From positions 9,672 through 73,671 of the forward strand of contig DBFWLO010000020.1 in assembly GCA_048465415.1 (NCBI GenBank): a stretch of 64,000 bases of DNA. The letters run 5' to 3'. Origin of the DNA: Scatosoma sp048465415 (GTDB lineage Bacteria > Bacillota > Clostridia > Christensenellales > Borkfalkiaceae). A model generated the notes under the pieces. It was not told where the DNA came from. It searched no databases and was given only the letters and a program-made list of their open reading frames with translations. How positions within the stretch are numbered: the stretch's first letter is position 1; each line of letters opens with the position of its first letter. Below are positions 8,519 through 17,070 of the stretch, in pieces. Made by a program: the position numbers and the translations under genes.

Positions 8519-10411
8519 ATGAGCGAAACGGACATCAATTTTCCTTTACATCTTTTTCATCACGGGACAAACTTCAAGACTTATGAGACGATGGGGGCTC
8601 ATCCCGCCACGAGAAAAAGAAAACGCGGCTATATCTTCCGCGTTTGGGCTCCGCACGCCAAAAGCGTAGCGGTGGTAGGCGACTTCAACAACTGGGACAA
8701 AGGTTCCCATATCATGACCAAGCTCATCGATAACGAGACGTATGAGCTGTTCATCGCGGGAGTAAAGGAATACGATAACTATAAATATTGTATAGAGACG
8801 CAAGACGGACGTTTTCTTTTCAAGGCGGATCCGTACGCGTTTCATGCCGAAACGCCCGGTCCGGGTTCTCCGAACGCCTCCAAACTTTACGATTTATCCG
8901 GCTTTATATGGTCGGATAAGGAATATTCGGACAAGCTCGGGCATAAAAATATTTATGCTTCGCCCGTAAATATCTATGAAGTAAATCTGCTTTCCTGGAA
9001 GCTCCATGACGACGGCACGCCTTACACCTATCGCGAGCTTGCGAAAGATCTCGTGGAATACGTCAGGGCAATGGGGTATACGCATGTGGAATTTATGCCC
9101 GTCACGGAATATCCGTACGACGGTTCCTGGGGGTATCAGGTGACGGGCTATTACGCCGTCACTTCCCGGTTAGGCACGCCGCACGACTTCATGTACCTGG
9201 TCAACGCCTTTCATAAGGCGGGAATCGGCGTGATTCTCGACTGGGTTCCCGCGCATTTCCCGAAAGACGAATTCGGGCTTTACGAGTTCGACGGAGAGCC
9301 GCTTTACGAGCCGTCTCAATGGGACAGAAAAGAAAATCGCGGCTGGGGAACGCGGAAATTCGACTACGGCCGGGAAGAAGTCATGTCTTTTCTGATTTCC
9401 GACGCTATTTTCTTCTTCGATAAATATCATATCGACGGCCTGCGCGTAGACGCGGTAGCGTCTATGCTCTATCTCGATTACGACAAACGTCCGGGCGAAT
9501 GGGTGCCGAATATCTACGGCGACAATAAAAACCTGGAAGCCGTGGCGTTTTTGCGCCGTCTCAACGAAGCCGTATTCGGTTATTTCCCGCACGCTCTGAT
9601 GATCGCGGAAGAATCCACGGCCTGGCCGCTCATTACCCGTCCCACGGACGCGGGAGGGCTCGGCTTCAATTTTAAATGGAATATGGGCTGGATGAACGAC
9701 GTGCTTTCCTATCTTTCGACCGATCCCATTTATCGGCAGTATAATCATAATAAACTCACGTTTTCCATGATGTACGCCTTTTCCGAAAACTATATTCTTC
9801 CCATTTCCCACGACGAAGTGGTCCACGGCAAAGCGTCGCTGATCAGTAAGATGCCCGGCGCGTACGAAGATAAATTTGCGGGCGTCCGTTGTTTCATGGG
9901 TTATATGATGTCGCACCCGGGCAAAAAACTCAATTTCATGGGCTCCGAGTTCGGTCAGTTCAAGGAATGGGATTACAGTGAAGGGGTGGAGTTTTTCCTT
10001 AAAAAATACCCCTTGCACGAGAAACTTTCCGGTGCCGTCCGCGATCTCAATCTTTTCTATCTCGAACATCCCGCTTTCTATGAAATAGAGGACTCCTGGG
10101 ACGGCTTTGAATGGCTGGCGCCAAACGACGCGGACAGAAACTTCATCGCGTACGTGCGCAAAGATAAGGCCGGGAACCGGATCGCCGTAGTCATCAATTT
10201 CTCGGGCGTCAATTTGCAGAATTATACGCTCGGGATCGATAAGGGCAAATATAAATTGATCTTCAATACCGATTCCGTCAAATACGGCGGAAGCGGTTCG
10301 CTGAAAAAGCGCGTTTTCACTACGACAAAGACGCCGAGTCACGGCAAAGAATATTCGATTCGTATCGATATTCCTAAGTTGACCTGCGTATATTTGACAA
10401 AAATAGACTGA
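8519..10411 (+). CDS. glgB: 1,4-alpha-glucan branching enzyme
   Basis: 630 residues; cuts alpha-1,4 glucan chains and rejoins them as alpha-1,6 branches in glycogen. An N-terminal CBM48 (about 40-130, YIFRVWAPHAKSVAVVGDFN) is followed by a GH13 barrel. Catalytic signatures are GLRVDAVASMLY (nucleophile Asp311), IAEESTAWP (Glu near 364) and SHDEVVHGK. The start ATG at 8519 has AGGAG 7 nt upstream; the open frame extends to a TTG at 8429, but those 30 residues do not resemble the family and are left out. First gene of the glgB-glgC-glgD run, with short gaps (22 and 15 bp) that imply one transcript. Confidence 0.97.
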   Translation: MSETDINFPLHLFHHGTNFKTYETMGAHPATRKRKRGYIFRVWAPHAKSVAVVGDFNNWDKGSHIMTKLIDNETYELFIAGVKEYDNYKYCIETQDGRFLFKADPYAFHAETPGPGSPNASKLYDLSGFIWSDKEYSDKLGHKNIYASPVNIYEVNLLSWKLHDDGTPYTYRELAKDLVEYVRAMGYTHVEFMPVTEYPYDGSWGYQVTGYYAVTSRLGTPHDFMYLVNAFHKAGIGVILDWVPAHFPKDEFGLYEFDGEPLYEPSQWDRKENRGWGTRKFDYGREEVMSFLISDAIFFFDKYHIDGLRVDAVASMLYLDYDKRPGEWVPNIYGDNKNLEAVAFLRRLNEAVFGYFPHALMIAEESTAWPLITRPTDAGGLGFNFKWNMGWMNDVLSYLSTDPIYRQYNHNKLTFSMMYAFSENYILPISHDEVVHGKASLISKMPGAYEDKFAGVRCFMGYMMSHPGKKLNFMGSEFGQFKEWDYSEGVEFFLKKYPLHEKLSGAVRDLNLFYLEHPAFYEIEDSWDGFEWLAPNDADRNFIAYVRKDKAGNRIAVVINFSGVNLQNYTLGIDKGKYKLIFNTDSVKYGGSGSLKKRVFTTTKTPSHGKEYSIRIDIPKLTCVYLTKID

Positions 10412-10433
10412 GTACAGTTCAGGGGGTTTTATC

Positions 10434-11627
10434 ATGCAAAGAAAGAAGGAATGTGTCGCCATGCTCTTAGCCGGCGGACAAGGCAGCCGGCTGTTCGCCC
10501 TCACGAATAACATCGCCAAACCGGCGGTGGCGTTCGGGGCGAAGTACCGGATCATCGATTTTCCGTTATCCAACTGTATCAATTCGGGTATCGATACGGT
10601 AGGGGTGCTGACGCAGTATCAGCCGTTGATTCTCAACGAATATATCGGCAACGGTCAGCCGTGGGATCTCGACAGAGCGTTCGGAGGCGTGCACATTCTC
10701 TCGCCTTATCAGGCCAAGTCCCGTTCCACCTGGTACGAGGGCACAGCCAACGCCATTTATCAGAATATGCATTTCATGAAAATGTATAATCCCGCTTACG
10801 TGCTTATTTTGTCGGGCGATCACATTTACAAAATGGACTATGCGGCGATGCTCAAAGCGCATATCGAGACGGGAGCGGACTGTACGATCGCGGCCATCGA
10901 CGTGCCTTTGAACGAAGCGTCGAGATTCGGAATCCTCAACACCACTCCCGACGGTTCCATTTATCAGTTCGAGGAAAAGCCGAAAAATCCCAAGAGTACG
11001 CTCGCTTCGATGGGGATTTATATCTTCACCGCCGCAAAATTGTTCAAATACCTCGAAGAAGACGAATCCAATCCCAATTCTTCTAAGGACTTCGGAAAAG
11101 ACGTGCTTCCCGCCATGCTCAACGCGGGCGAAAAAATGTACTCCTATCTTTTCGAAGGTTACTGGAAAGACGTCGGCACCATCGCTTCGCTCTGGCAGGC
11201 AAATATGGATCTGCTCGGCGAACAGCCGGCGTTCGACGTCAACGATAAATCCTGGAAAATTCATTCGAGAAACCCGTTGGCTCCGCCCGAATATATCGGC
11301 GGCAGCGCCGTCGTGAAAAACTCGATGATCGCTCTGGGCTGCGAGATCGAAGGCCGGGTGGAAAATTCCGTCCTCGGCAGCAATGTGGTCGTGGAAAAAG
11401 GCGCGGTCGTAAAAGACGCCGTCGTGCTCGCCAACAGCGTTATTCACGCGGACGCGGTCGTTTCCTATTCGATCATCGACGAAAACGTGACAGTCGGCAA
11501 AAATGCGGTGATCGGAGTCGAGAAGAACTCCAAAGCGGAGATCGTGGTGCTCGGCAGAGATATTGAAGTCGGCGACAAAGTCCAGGTCCTCAGCGGACAA
11601 AAAAACGAAAAAGACATTTTGGCATAA
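10434..11627 (+). CDS. glgC: Glucose-1-phosphate adenylyltransferase, catalytic subunit
   Basis: 397 residues; makes ADP-glucose from glucose-1-phosphate and ATP, the committed and usually allosterically controlled step of bacterial glycogen synthesis. The nucleotidyltransferase signature LLAGGQGSRLFALTNNIAKP is at 11-30, followed by KYRIIDFPLSNCINSGI, the product-binding ILSGDHIYKMDY and the sugar-site VPLNEASRFGI. A left-handed beta-helix (about 290-385, repeats such as VENSVLGSNVVVEKGAVV) forms the C-terminal domain. A G-rich Shine-Dalgarno sequence (GGGGG) precedes the ATG. In Bacillota GlgC pairs with the GlgD-type partner encoded next. Confidence 0.96.
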   Translation: MQRKKECVAMLLAGGQGSRLFALTNNIAKPAVAFGAKYRIIDFPLSNCINSGIDTVGVLTQYQPLILNEYIGNGQPWDLDRAFGGVHILSPYQAKSRSTWYEGTANAIYQNMHFMKMYNPAYVLILSGDHIYKMDYAAMLKAHIETGADCTIAAIDVPLNEASRFGILNTTPDGSIYQFEEKPKNPKSTLASMGIYIFTAAKLFKYLEEDESNPNSSKDFGKDVLPAMLNAGEKMYSYLFEGYWKDVGTIASLWQANMDLLGEQPAFDVNDKSWKIHSRNPLAPPEYIGGSAVVKNSMIALGCEIEGRVENSVLGSNVVVEKGAVVKDAVVLANSVIHADAVVSYSIIDENVTVGKNAVIGVEKNSKAEIVVLGRDIEVGDKVQVLSGQKNEKDILA

Positions 11628-11642
11628 AGGGGGAAATAAAAC

Positions 11643-12758
11643 ATGTCAGCATCGGCAGTCGGCGTTATCTTTTCAAACTTACACGAGGAAAATGTTCCCG
11701 AGCTCGTCCGCAGAAGGACTATGGCTTCCATTCCGTTCGGCGGCAGATACCGTCTTATCGATTTCCCGCTCTCCAATATGGTCAATGCCGGCATCATGAC
11801 CGTCGGACTCATGGCAAACAATAATTACCGCTCCCTGATCGATCATCTCGGCAGCGGCAAGGACTGGGATTTGGCGCGCAAAGACGGCGGCATCATACTT
11901 CTGCCTCCCTTTTCGGACGAAAGCGAAAAGCTCTATACGACACGATTGGAAGCGTTGACGGGTTTGACCAGCTTTCTCACCAGGAGACAGGAAAAATACG
12001 TAGTGTTCTCCGATTGCGACGGCGTCGCCAGAATGAATATCTCCGATATTCTTTCCTATCACGAAAACAAGAACGCCGACATTACTTTGGTAACGCATTA
12101 TGAGGAAGTAGTCAAGACCGCGCATTACCTCTTGATCGGCTCGGACAAAGAGGGGCGGGTGAACGAAGTCAAGATCAGTCCCCGCATTAAGGGCAAAACG
12201 AAAGCGAACGTCTATGTCAACGTAATGGTATTTAACCGCCAGTTCCTTCTCAATCTGGTCGAAGACGCCGTGACGCACGGCTATACCTGTTTTGAAAGCG
12301 ACATCATCGCCAAACAGCTCGACAGCCTGAAAATCTATAACTACGAATTCGACGGTTATTACGCCGGAATCAGTTCGATGGCGGCATATTATAAACACAA
12401 TATGGAGCTGCTCGACAAATCGGTTCGAGACGAATTATTCGGCGCCCGCGACATCTATACCAAAGTCCGCGACAGCGCGCCCTCCAAATACGGAGAGGAA
12501 GCGATCGTCCGTAATTCCCTGGTCTCCGACGGCTGCGAAATCGAAGGCATCGTCGAAAATTCCATTCTCTTCCGCGGCGTCAAAGTCGCAAAAGGGGCGG
12601 CCGTGAGAAATTCCATCATCATGCAGGATACGATCATCGGCACGAACGCCTCGCTGGACTGCGTGATCACCGATAAAAACGTTGCGATCGCAGACAGAAG
12701 AAAACTGAGCGGCTGCGAGCCTCTGCCTTATTTCATTCAGAAAGGAACGATGCTTTAA
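11643..12758 (+). CDS. glgD: Glucose-1-phosphate adenylyltransferase, GlgD-type regulatory subunit
   Basis: 371 residues; paralogue of GlgC. It keeps the fold (RRRTMASIPFGGRYRLIDFPLSN, then a C-terminal beta-helix with RNSLVSDGCEIEGIVENSIL). It lacks the N-terminal AGGxGxRL nucleotide-binding signature, where the sequence reads VIFSNLHEENV. GlgD of Bacillus is catalytically weak and raises GlgC activity in a heterotetramer, and the same role is inferred here. The start has an AAGGGGG Shine-Dalgarno sequence and lies 15 bp after glgC. Confidence 0.92.
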   Translation: MSASAVGVIFSNLHEENVPELVRRRTMASIPFGGRYRLIDFPLSNMVNAGIMTVGLMANNNYRSLIDHLGSGKDWDLARKDGGIILLPPFSDESEKLYTTRLEALTGLTSFLTRRQEKYVVFSDCDGVARMNISDILSYHENKNADITLVTHYEEVVKTAHYLLIGSDKEGRVNEVKISPRIKGKTKANVYVNVMVFNRQFLLNLVEDAVTHGYTCFESDIIAKQLDSLKIYNYEFDGYYAGISSMAAYYKHNMELLDKSVRDELFGARDIYTKVRDSAPSKYGEEAIVRNSLVSDGCEIEGIVENSILFRGVKVAKGAAVRNSIIMQDTIIGTNASLDCVITDKNVAIADRRKLSGCEPLPYFIQKGTML

Positions 12759-12780
12759 TTCCAAGCCCCACAAAAGTTAT

Positions 12781-12829
12781 GTCACACATATATACTTATG
12801 TATGACATACATACAAGTTGTGTTATAAA
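12781..12829 (+). promoter_or_regulatory. glgA promoter with two overlapping operator-like dyads
   Basis: A promoter is seen as ATGACA (12802-12807), a 16-bp spacer and TATAAA (12824-12829). Two inverted repeats overlap its -35: GTCACACATA/TATGTATGAC (12781-12790 and 12797-12806, one mismatch), and a perfect TATGTAT-GAC-ATACATA (12797-12813). This arrangement fits a repressor or activator site that controls glgA separately from glgBCD. Confidence 0.5.
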
Positions 12830-12846
12830 ACACAGGAGGAAAAACC

Positions 12847-14448
12847 ATGTCCGAAAGTCAAACAACAAAAACCAAAGCGCCGGCAAAGAAAAGAGCGACG
12901 AAAAAATCTCCGATCGAGATCCTTACGGAAGAAGCAAACGCGGAAGGAAAGAAGGAAGCGAAAAAAAGCGTCGCCGTTCGTACGAAAGCGCCGAAGAGGG
13001 AAGAGATCGAGGTCGCCCCGAAAAGGAAAGTTCTTTTCGTAGCTTCCGAAGCGACGCCGTTCATTGCGACGGGCGGACTGGCCGAGGTGATCGGTTCTCT
13101 TTCTAAGGCGCTCGCCAAAGATCCCGCTTACGACGTGCGCGTGGTATTGCCTTTATATTCGGATATAAAGACGGAATATCGCCGCAAGATGTCTTTTCTC
13201 GGCAATATTTTCGTACCGCTTTCCTGGCGGAATCAGTATTGCGGTATCTTTTCCTATGAAGAGGCGGGCGTGACTTTCTATTTTCTCGACAACGAATATT
13301 ATTTCAAGCGTCCGGGCTGTTACGGCTATTACGACGACGGGGAACGGTTCGCGTTTTTCTCGCGAAGCGTCATGGAAATACTGCCTTTTATCAAATTTTA
13401 TCCCGACGTGCTCCATTGCCACGATTGGCAGACGGCGCTCTCGGTGCTCTATTTGAAGACTATTTATTGCTATCGCCCCGAATATCAGTTTATCCGCGCC
13501 CTGTTTACTATTCATAATATCGAATATCAAGGGAAATATTCGTTGGATATTCTCGAAGATCTGTTCGGTATTTCCAATAATTACCGTTACCTTTTGGAAT
13601 ACGAAGGCTGTCTGAATCTGATGAAAGGCGCGATCGAATGTGCGGAAAGATTTTCCACGGTCAGCCCGACTTACGCCGACGAGATCAAAAGCGCGGAATA
13701 TGCGCACGGACTGGAAGAGATCATTCGTAAAAATTCCTTTAAACTTTCGGGGATACTCAACGGTATCGACACGGTTTCCTACGATCCCGCCGCGGATCCG
13801 TCGCTGTTTGCCAATTACGATGCGGAAAATCTCTCGAATAAGGCAATCTGTAAAGCGGAACTGCAAAAGATGTTAGGCCTTCCCGTCAAACAGGTTCCCA
13901 TAATCGCGATGATCTCCCGGCTCGTTTCCCATAAGGGGTTCGATCTTGTCAAAAAAGTGATCGAGGACGTTTTGAAAGACGACGTGCAGTTCGTTCTGCT
14001 GGGTACGGGAGACGCCGTTTACGAGAACTATTTCAAAGATCTGGGCCGGAGATATACGGGGAAAGCGGTATCGGTGATCGCGTTCAACGCGGATCTTTCG
14101 AGAAAAATCTATTCGGGCGCGGACATTTTCCTCATGCCTTCCAAGAGCGAACCCTGCGGCCTGTCGCAGATGATCGCGTCCCGCTACGCGACGGTACCCG
14201 TCGTGCGGGAAACGGGCGGACTGTTCGACAGTATCAAGCCTTACGGCGCCGGCGGCAACGGATTCACATTTGCGGCGTATAATCCGTATGATATGTTATA
14301 TGTTCTCCGCGAAGCCGTAAACGTGTATAAAAACGCAGAGGCGTGGCAATCTTTAATGAAGAGAGCCGCAACCTCCGATTTTTCTTGGCAGCACTCGGCG
14401 GAAGAATATAAAAAGCTGTACGATGAGACGCTGGCGTTAAAGAAGTAA
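12847..14448 (+). CDS. glgA: Glycogen synthase (ADP-glucose type, GT5)
   Basis: 533 residues; transfers glucose from ADP-glucose to the growing alpha-1,4 chain. The catalytic core starts at about residue 60 (KVLFVASEATPF) and shows the GT-B features: CHDWQTALSVLYL, FTIHNIEYQGKYS, GILNGIDTVSYDP, the donor-site ISRLVSHKGFDL, and PSKSEPCGLSQMIASRYATV with ETGGL. Before it lies an unusual Lys/Ala/Glu-rich extension of about 57 residues, probably disordered. The position usually held by Lys in KTGGL is Ala here (ATGGL). The ATG has a strong AGGAGG Shine-Dalgarno sequence. It has its own promoter and is separated from glgD by 88 bp. Confidence 0.95.
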   Translation: MSESQTTKTKAPAKKRATKKSPIEILTEEANAEGKKEAKKSVAVRTKAPKREEIEVAPKRKVLFVASEATPFIATGGLAEVIGSLSKALAKDPAYDVRVVLPLYSDIKTEYRRKMSFLGNIFVPLSWRNQYCGIFSYEEAGVTFYFLDNEYYFKRPGCYGYYDDGERFAFFSRSVMEILPFIKFYPDVLHCHDWQTALSVLYLKTIYCYRPEYQFIRALFTIHNIEYQGKYSLDILEDLFGISNNYRYLLEYEGCLNLMKGAIECAERFSTVSPTYADEIKSAEYAHGLEEIIRKNSFKLSGILNGIDTVSYDPAADPSLFANYDAENLSNKAICKAELQKMLGLPVKQVPIIAMISRLVSHKGFDLVKKVIEDVLKDDVQFVLLGTGDAVYENYFKDLGRRYTGKAVSVIAFNADLSRKIYSGADIFLMPSKSEPCGLSQMIASRYATVPVVRETGGLFDSIKPYGAGGNGFTFAAYNPYDMLYVLREAVNVYKNAEAWQSLMKRAATSDFSWQHSAEEYKKLYDETLALKK

Positions 14449-14470
14449 GTATAGGTCGTGCGGTTACGGC

Positions 14471-14500
14471 TTGACAAACGAGATCTCCTTATGCTATAAT
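14471..14500 (+). promoter_or_regulatory. Promoter of glgP
   Basis: A perfect TTGACA (14471-14476), an 18-bp spacer and a perfect TATAAT (14495-14500). AGGAG at 14516-14520 is the likely Shine-Dalgarno sequence but lies 14 nt from the chosen ATG, longer than usual. Confidence 0.8.
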
Positions 14501-14534
14501 ACAGCGTAACGAATCAGGAGCGAATAAAACGGAT

Positions 14535-16964
14535 ATGAATAAAACTGAAATCACCGAACTCGACGCGAAAGAGCTGATCAAGGGGAAACTTTCCCGTTAT
14601 TTCGGCGTAGCGCCTTCCGAAGCCACGCAGGAACAGCTCTATAAAGCGGTCGTGATGAGCGTGCGGGATATCATGCTCGAAAAGAGACAGAAATTCCACA
14701 TCGAAACCAAGACCGCAAAAGCGAAACGGGTGTATTATCTGTGTATGGAGTTCTTAATGGGCCGGTCGTTGAAAAACAGCGTTTTCAACCTCGGCGTGGA
14801 AAAAGCGTTCGACGGCGCTTTAAAGCAATACGGCGTCGCTTTGCCCGACTTATATGAACTGGAACCGGACGCGGGCCTCGGAAACGGCGGCCTCGGCAGA
14901 CTGGCGGCCTGTTTTCTCGACGCCTTGGCGACGGGGGACTATCCCGCGATGGGTTTTTCCATTCGTTACGAATACGGACTGTTCAAACAAAAGATCATCG
15001 AAGGCTGGCAGACGGAACTGCCCGACGTCTGGCTTCCCGGCGGCGAGGTCTGGCTGACGCAGAGGAGCGATAATATTTACACGGTAAAATTCGACGGCTA
15101 TGTCGAAGAAAAATGGACGGAACACGGCCTGGAAACCGTCTATCGCAACGCTAAAGAAGTACAGGCCATCGCGTACGATATGATGGTTTCCGGTTACCAC
15201 AGCAAAGCGGTTTCCGTACTGCGGCTCTGGAAAGCGAAAGGTATCCAGAATTTCGACATGAAACTCTTCTCGCAAGGCGATTACAGCGCGGTCATGCAGG
15301 AGGATAACGAAGCGGAGCTGATCTCCAAAGTTCTCTATCCCGCCGACAACCACGTAGAGGGGAAATCTCTGCGCTTGAAACAGCAATACTTTCTCGTTTC
15401 CGCGTCCTTGCAGAATATTCTGAACGACCATAAACGAAGATACGGTTCTTTGACGCTTTTGCCGAAAATGGCTGCGATCCATTTGAACGATACACATCCC
15501 GCGCTGGCGATTCCCGAACTGATGCGCATTCTCGTCGACGAAAATCGCATGAACTGGGAAGACGCCTGGGCAATCACGACCTCCGTGTGCGCCTACACCA
15601 ACCATACGGTGTTGGCGGAAGCGCTGGAAACGTGGCCGGAAGATCTCATCGCGAGAAAACTTCCGCGCATCTATTCGATTTTAAAGGAAATCAACCGCCG
15701 TTTCTGCGAAGACCTTTGGAAACGCTTCCCGGGAGACTGGAATAAAATTTCCCGCATGGCCATCATTTCTTATAACGTCGTAAAAATGGCCAATCTTTCC
15801 GTGTACGGTTCGCACCGCGTCAACGGAGTTTCCAATCTGCACAGCGAGATTATCAAAAAGAGCGTTTTCCGCGATTTCTACGATTATACGCCCCATAAAT
15901 TCACCAACGTAACAAACGGTATCGCGCACCGACGCTGGCTCAATCAATCCAATCCCGAGCTTTGCGGACTGCTCGACGAATGTATCGGCACCGGCTACGC
16001 AAAAGACGCGTCCAAACTTTCGGCTTTTCAAAAATTTGAAAACGACGACGGCGTTTTAAGGCGTCTGGACGAGATCAAAGCTCTCAAAAAGCAGCAATTT
16101 GCGGACTACGCTTATAAAAAACAGGGTGTAGTCATCGATCCGACGACGGTATTCGACGTACAGGCGAAACGTATGCACGAGTATAAGCGGCAGCTTCTCA
16201 ATGTCATGCATATCATCACCGACTATCTGGCTTTGAAAGAAAATCCCGATCTGCCGATCCTGCCCAAAACGTATATCTTTGCGGCGAAAGCGGCCGCGGG
16301 ATATTATATAGCCAAGAAGATCATCAAACTCATTTGTTTCCTGTCCGAAGAGATCCGGCAGACGCCGAAGATCCGCGAAAAACTTAACGTCGTCTATATG
16401 GAAGACTATAACGTCACCATGTCCGAACTTTTGATGCCGGCTTCGGAAATTTCCGAGCAGATCTCCCTGGCGGGCAAAGAAGCGAGCGGCACGGGAAACA
16501 TGAAATTCATGATCAACGGCGCGCTGACGGTGGGAACTTTGGACGGTGCGAACGTGGAAATGACGGAACGCGTCGGAACGGATAATATCTTTATTTTCGG
16601 GCTCAAAGCGGACGAAGTGACGGAGATTTGGCGCAACGGCTATTCTTCCAGCCTGTATTATAACCAGAATCCCACATTGAGAAAGGTGGTAGAATCCCTG
16701 ATCGTCGGTTTCCGGGGCGAATCCTTCGCGGATATAGCCAATTATCTTTTGACCGGAGCGCCCGTTGCCGATCCCTATATGTGTATGGCCGATTACGAAT
16801 CGTATCTCCATATCCAAAGCAAAGCGTCCGAGCTCTATGCCAACGACAAACGCAGCTGGAATCAGAAGGCGCTTCGCAATATTGCCGCCGCGGGATATTT
16901 TTCCGCCGACAGGAGCATTAAGGAATACGCCGATACGATCTGGGGCTTGAAGCCGCTTCATTGA
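14535..16964 (+). CDS. glgP: Glycogen phosphorylase
   Basis: 809 residues; releases glucose-1-phosphate from glycogen by phosphorolysis, with pyridoxal phosphate as cofactor. Family landmarks: VYYLCMEFLMGRSL, GLGNGGLGRLAACFLD, HLNDTHPALAIPELMR, KFTNVTNGIAHRRWL and the PLP-lysine motif EASGTGNMKFMINGAL (Lys657), followed by GTLDGANVEM. The length is normal. It follows glgA with its own strong promoter and ends at a strong terminator, so degradation can be expressed apart from synthesis. Confidence 0.97.
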   Translation: MNKTEITELDAKELIKGKLSRYFGVAPSEATQEQLYKAVVMSVRDIMLEKRQKFHIETKTAKAKRVYYLCMEFLMGRSLKNSVFNLGVEKAFDGALKQYGVALPDLYELEPDAGLGNGGLGRLAACFLDALATGDYPAMGFSIRYEYGLFKQKIIEGWQTELPDVWLPGGEVWLTQRSDNIYTVKFDGYVEEKWTEHGLETVYRNAKEVQAIAYDMMVSGYHSKAVSVLRLWKAKGIQNFDMKLFSQGDYSAVMQEDNEAELISKVLYPADNHVEGKSLRLKQQYFLVSASLQNILNDHKRRYGSLTLLPKMAAIHLNDTHPALAIPELMRILVDENRMNWEDAWAITTSVCAYTNHTVLAEALETWPEDLIARKLPRIYSILKEINRRFCEDLWKRFPGDWNKISRMAIISYNVVKMANLSVYGSHRVNGVSNLHSEIIKKSVFRDFYDYTPHKFTNVTNGIAHRRWLNQSNPELCGLLDECIGTGYAKDASKLSAFQKFENDDGVLRRLDEIKALKKQQFADYAYKKQGVVIDPTTVFDVQAKRMHEYKRQLLNVMHIITDYLALKENPDLPILPKTYIFAAKAAAGYYIAKKIIKLICFLSEEIRQTPKIREKLNVVYMEDYNVTMSELLMPASEISEQISLAGKEASGTGNMKFMINGALTVGTLDGANVEMTERVGTDNIFIFGLKADEVTEIWRNGYSSSLYYNQNPTLRKVVESLIVGFRGESFADIANYLLTGAPVADPYMCMADYESYLHIQSKASELYANDKRSWNQKALRNIAAAGYFSADRSIKEYADTIWGLKPLH

Positions 16965-16988
16965 ATTTCATAGAAACCAAGTTTTCTC

Positions 16989-17020
16989 AAAAAGCTGTAA
17001 AATCACTTTTACAGCTTTTT
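16989..17020 (+). terminator. Terminator after glgP
   Basis: A perfect 14-bp stem AAAAAGCTGTAAAA/TTTTACAGCTTTTT with a 4-nt loop ends in a T run, 25 bp after the glgP stop. Confidence 0.92.
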
Positions 17021-17070
17021 GTCGGTATGGAAGTCTTTCTTCCGCAATAAAAGGCAGCAAGGTCAAACTT

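Noticed and set aside
9170..10582. A 470-codon - strand frame opposite glgB/glgC
   Set aside because: Antisense shadow of two well-defined enzymes, with no domain or ribosome-binding site.
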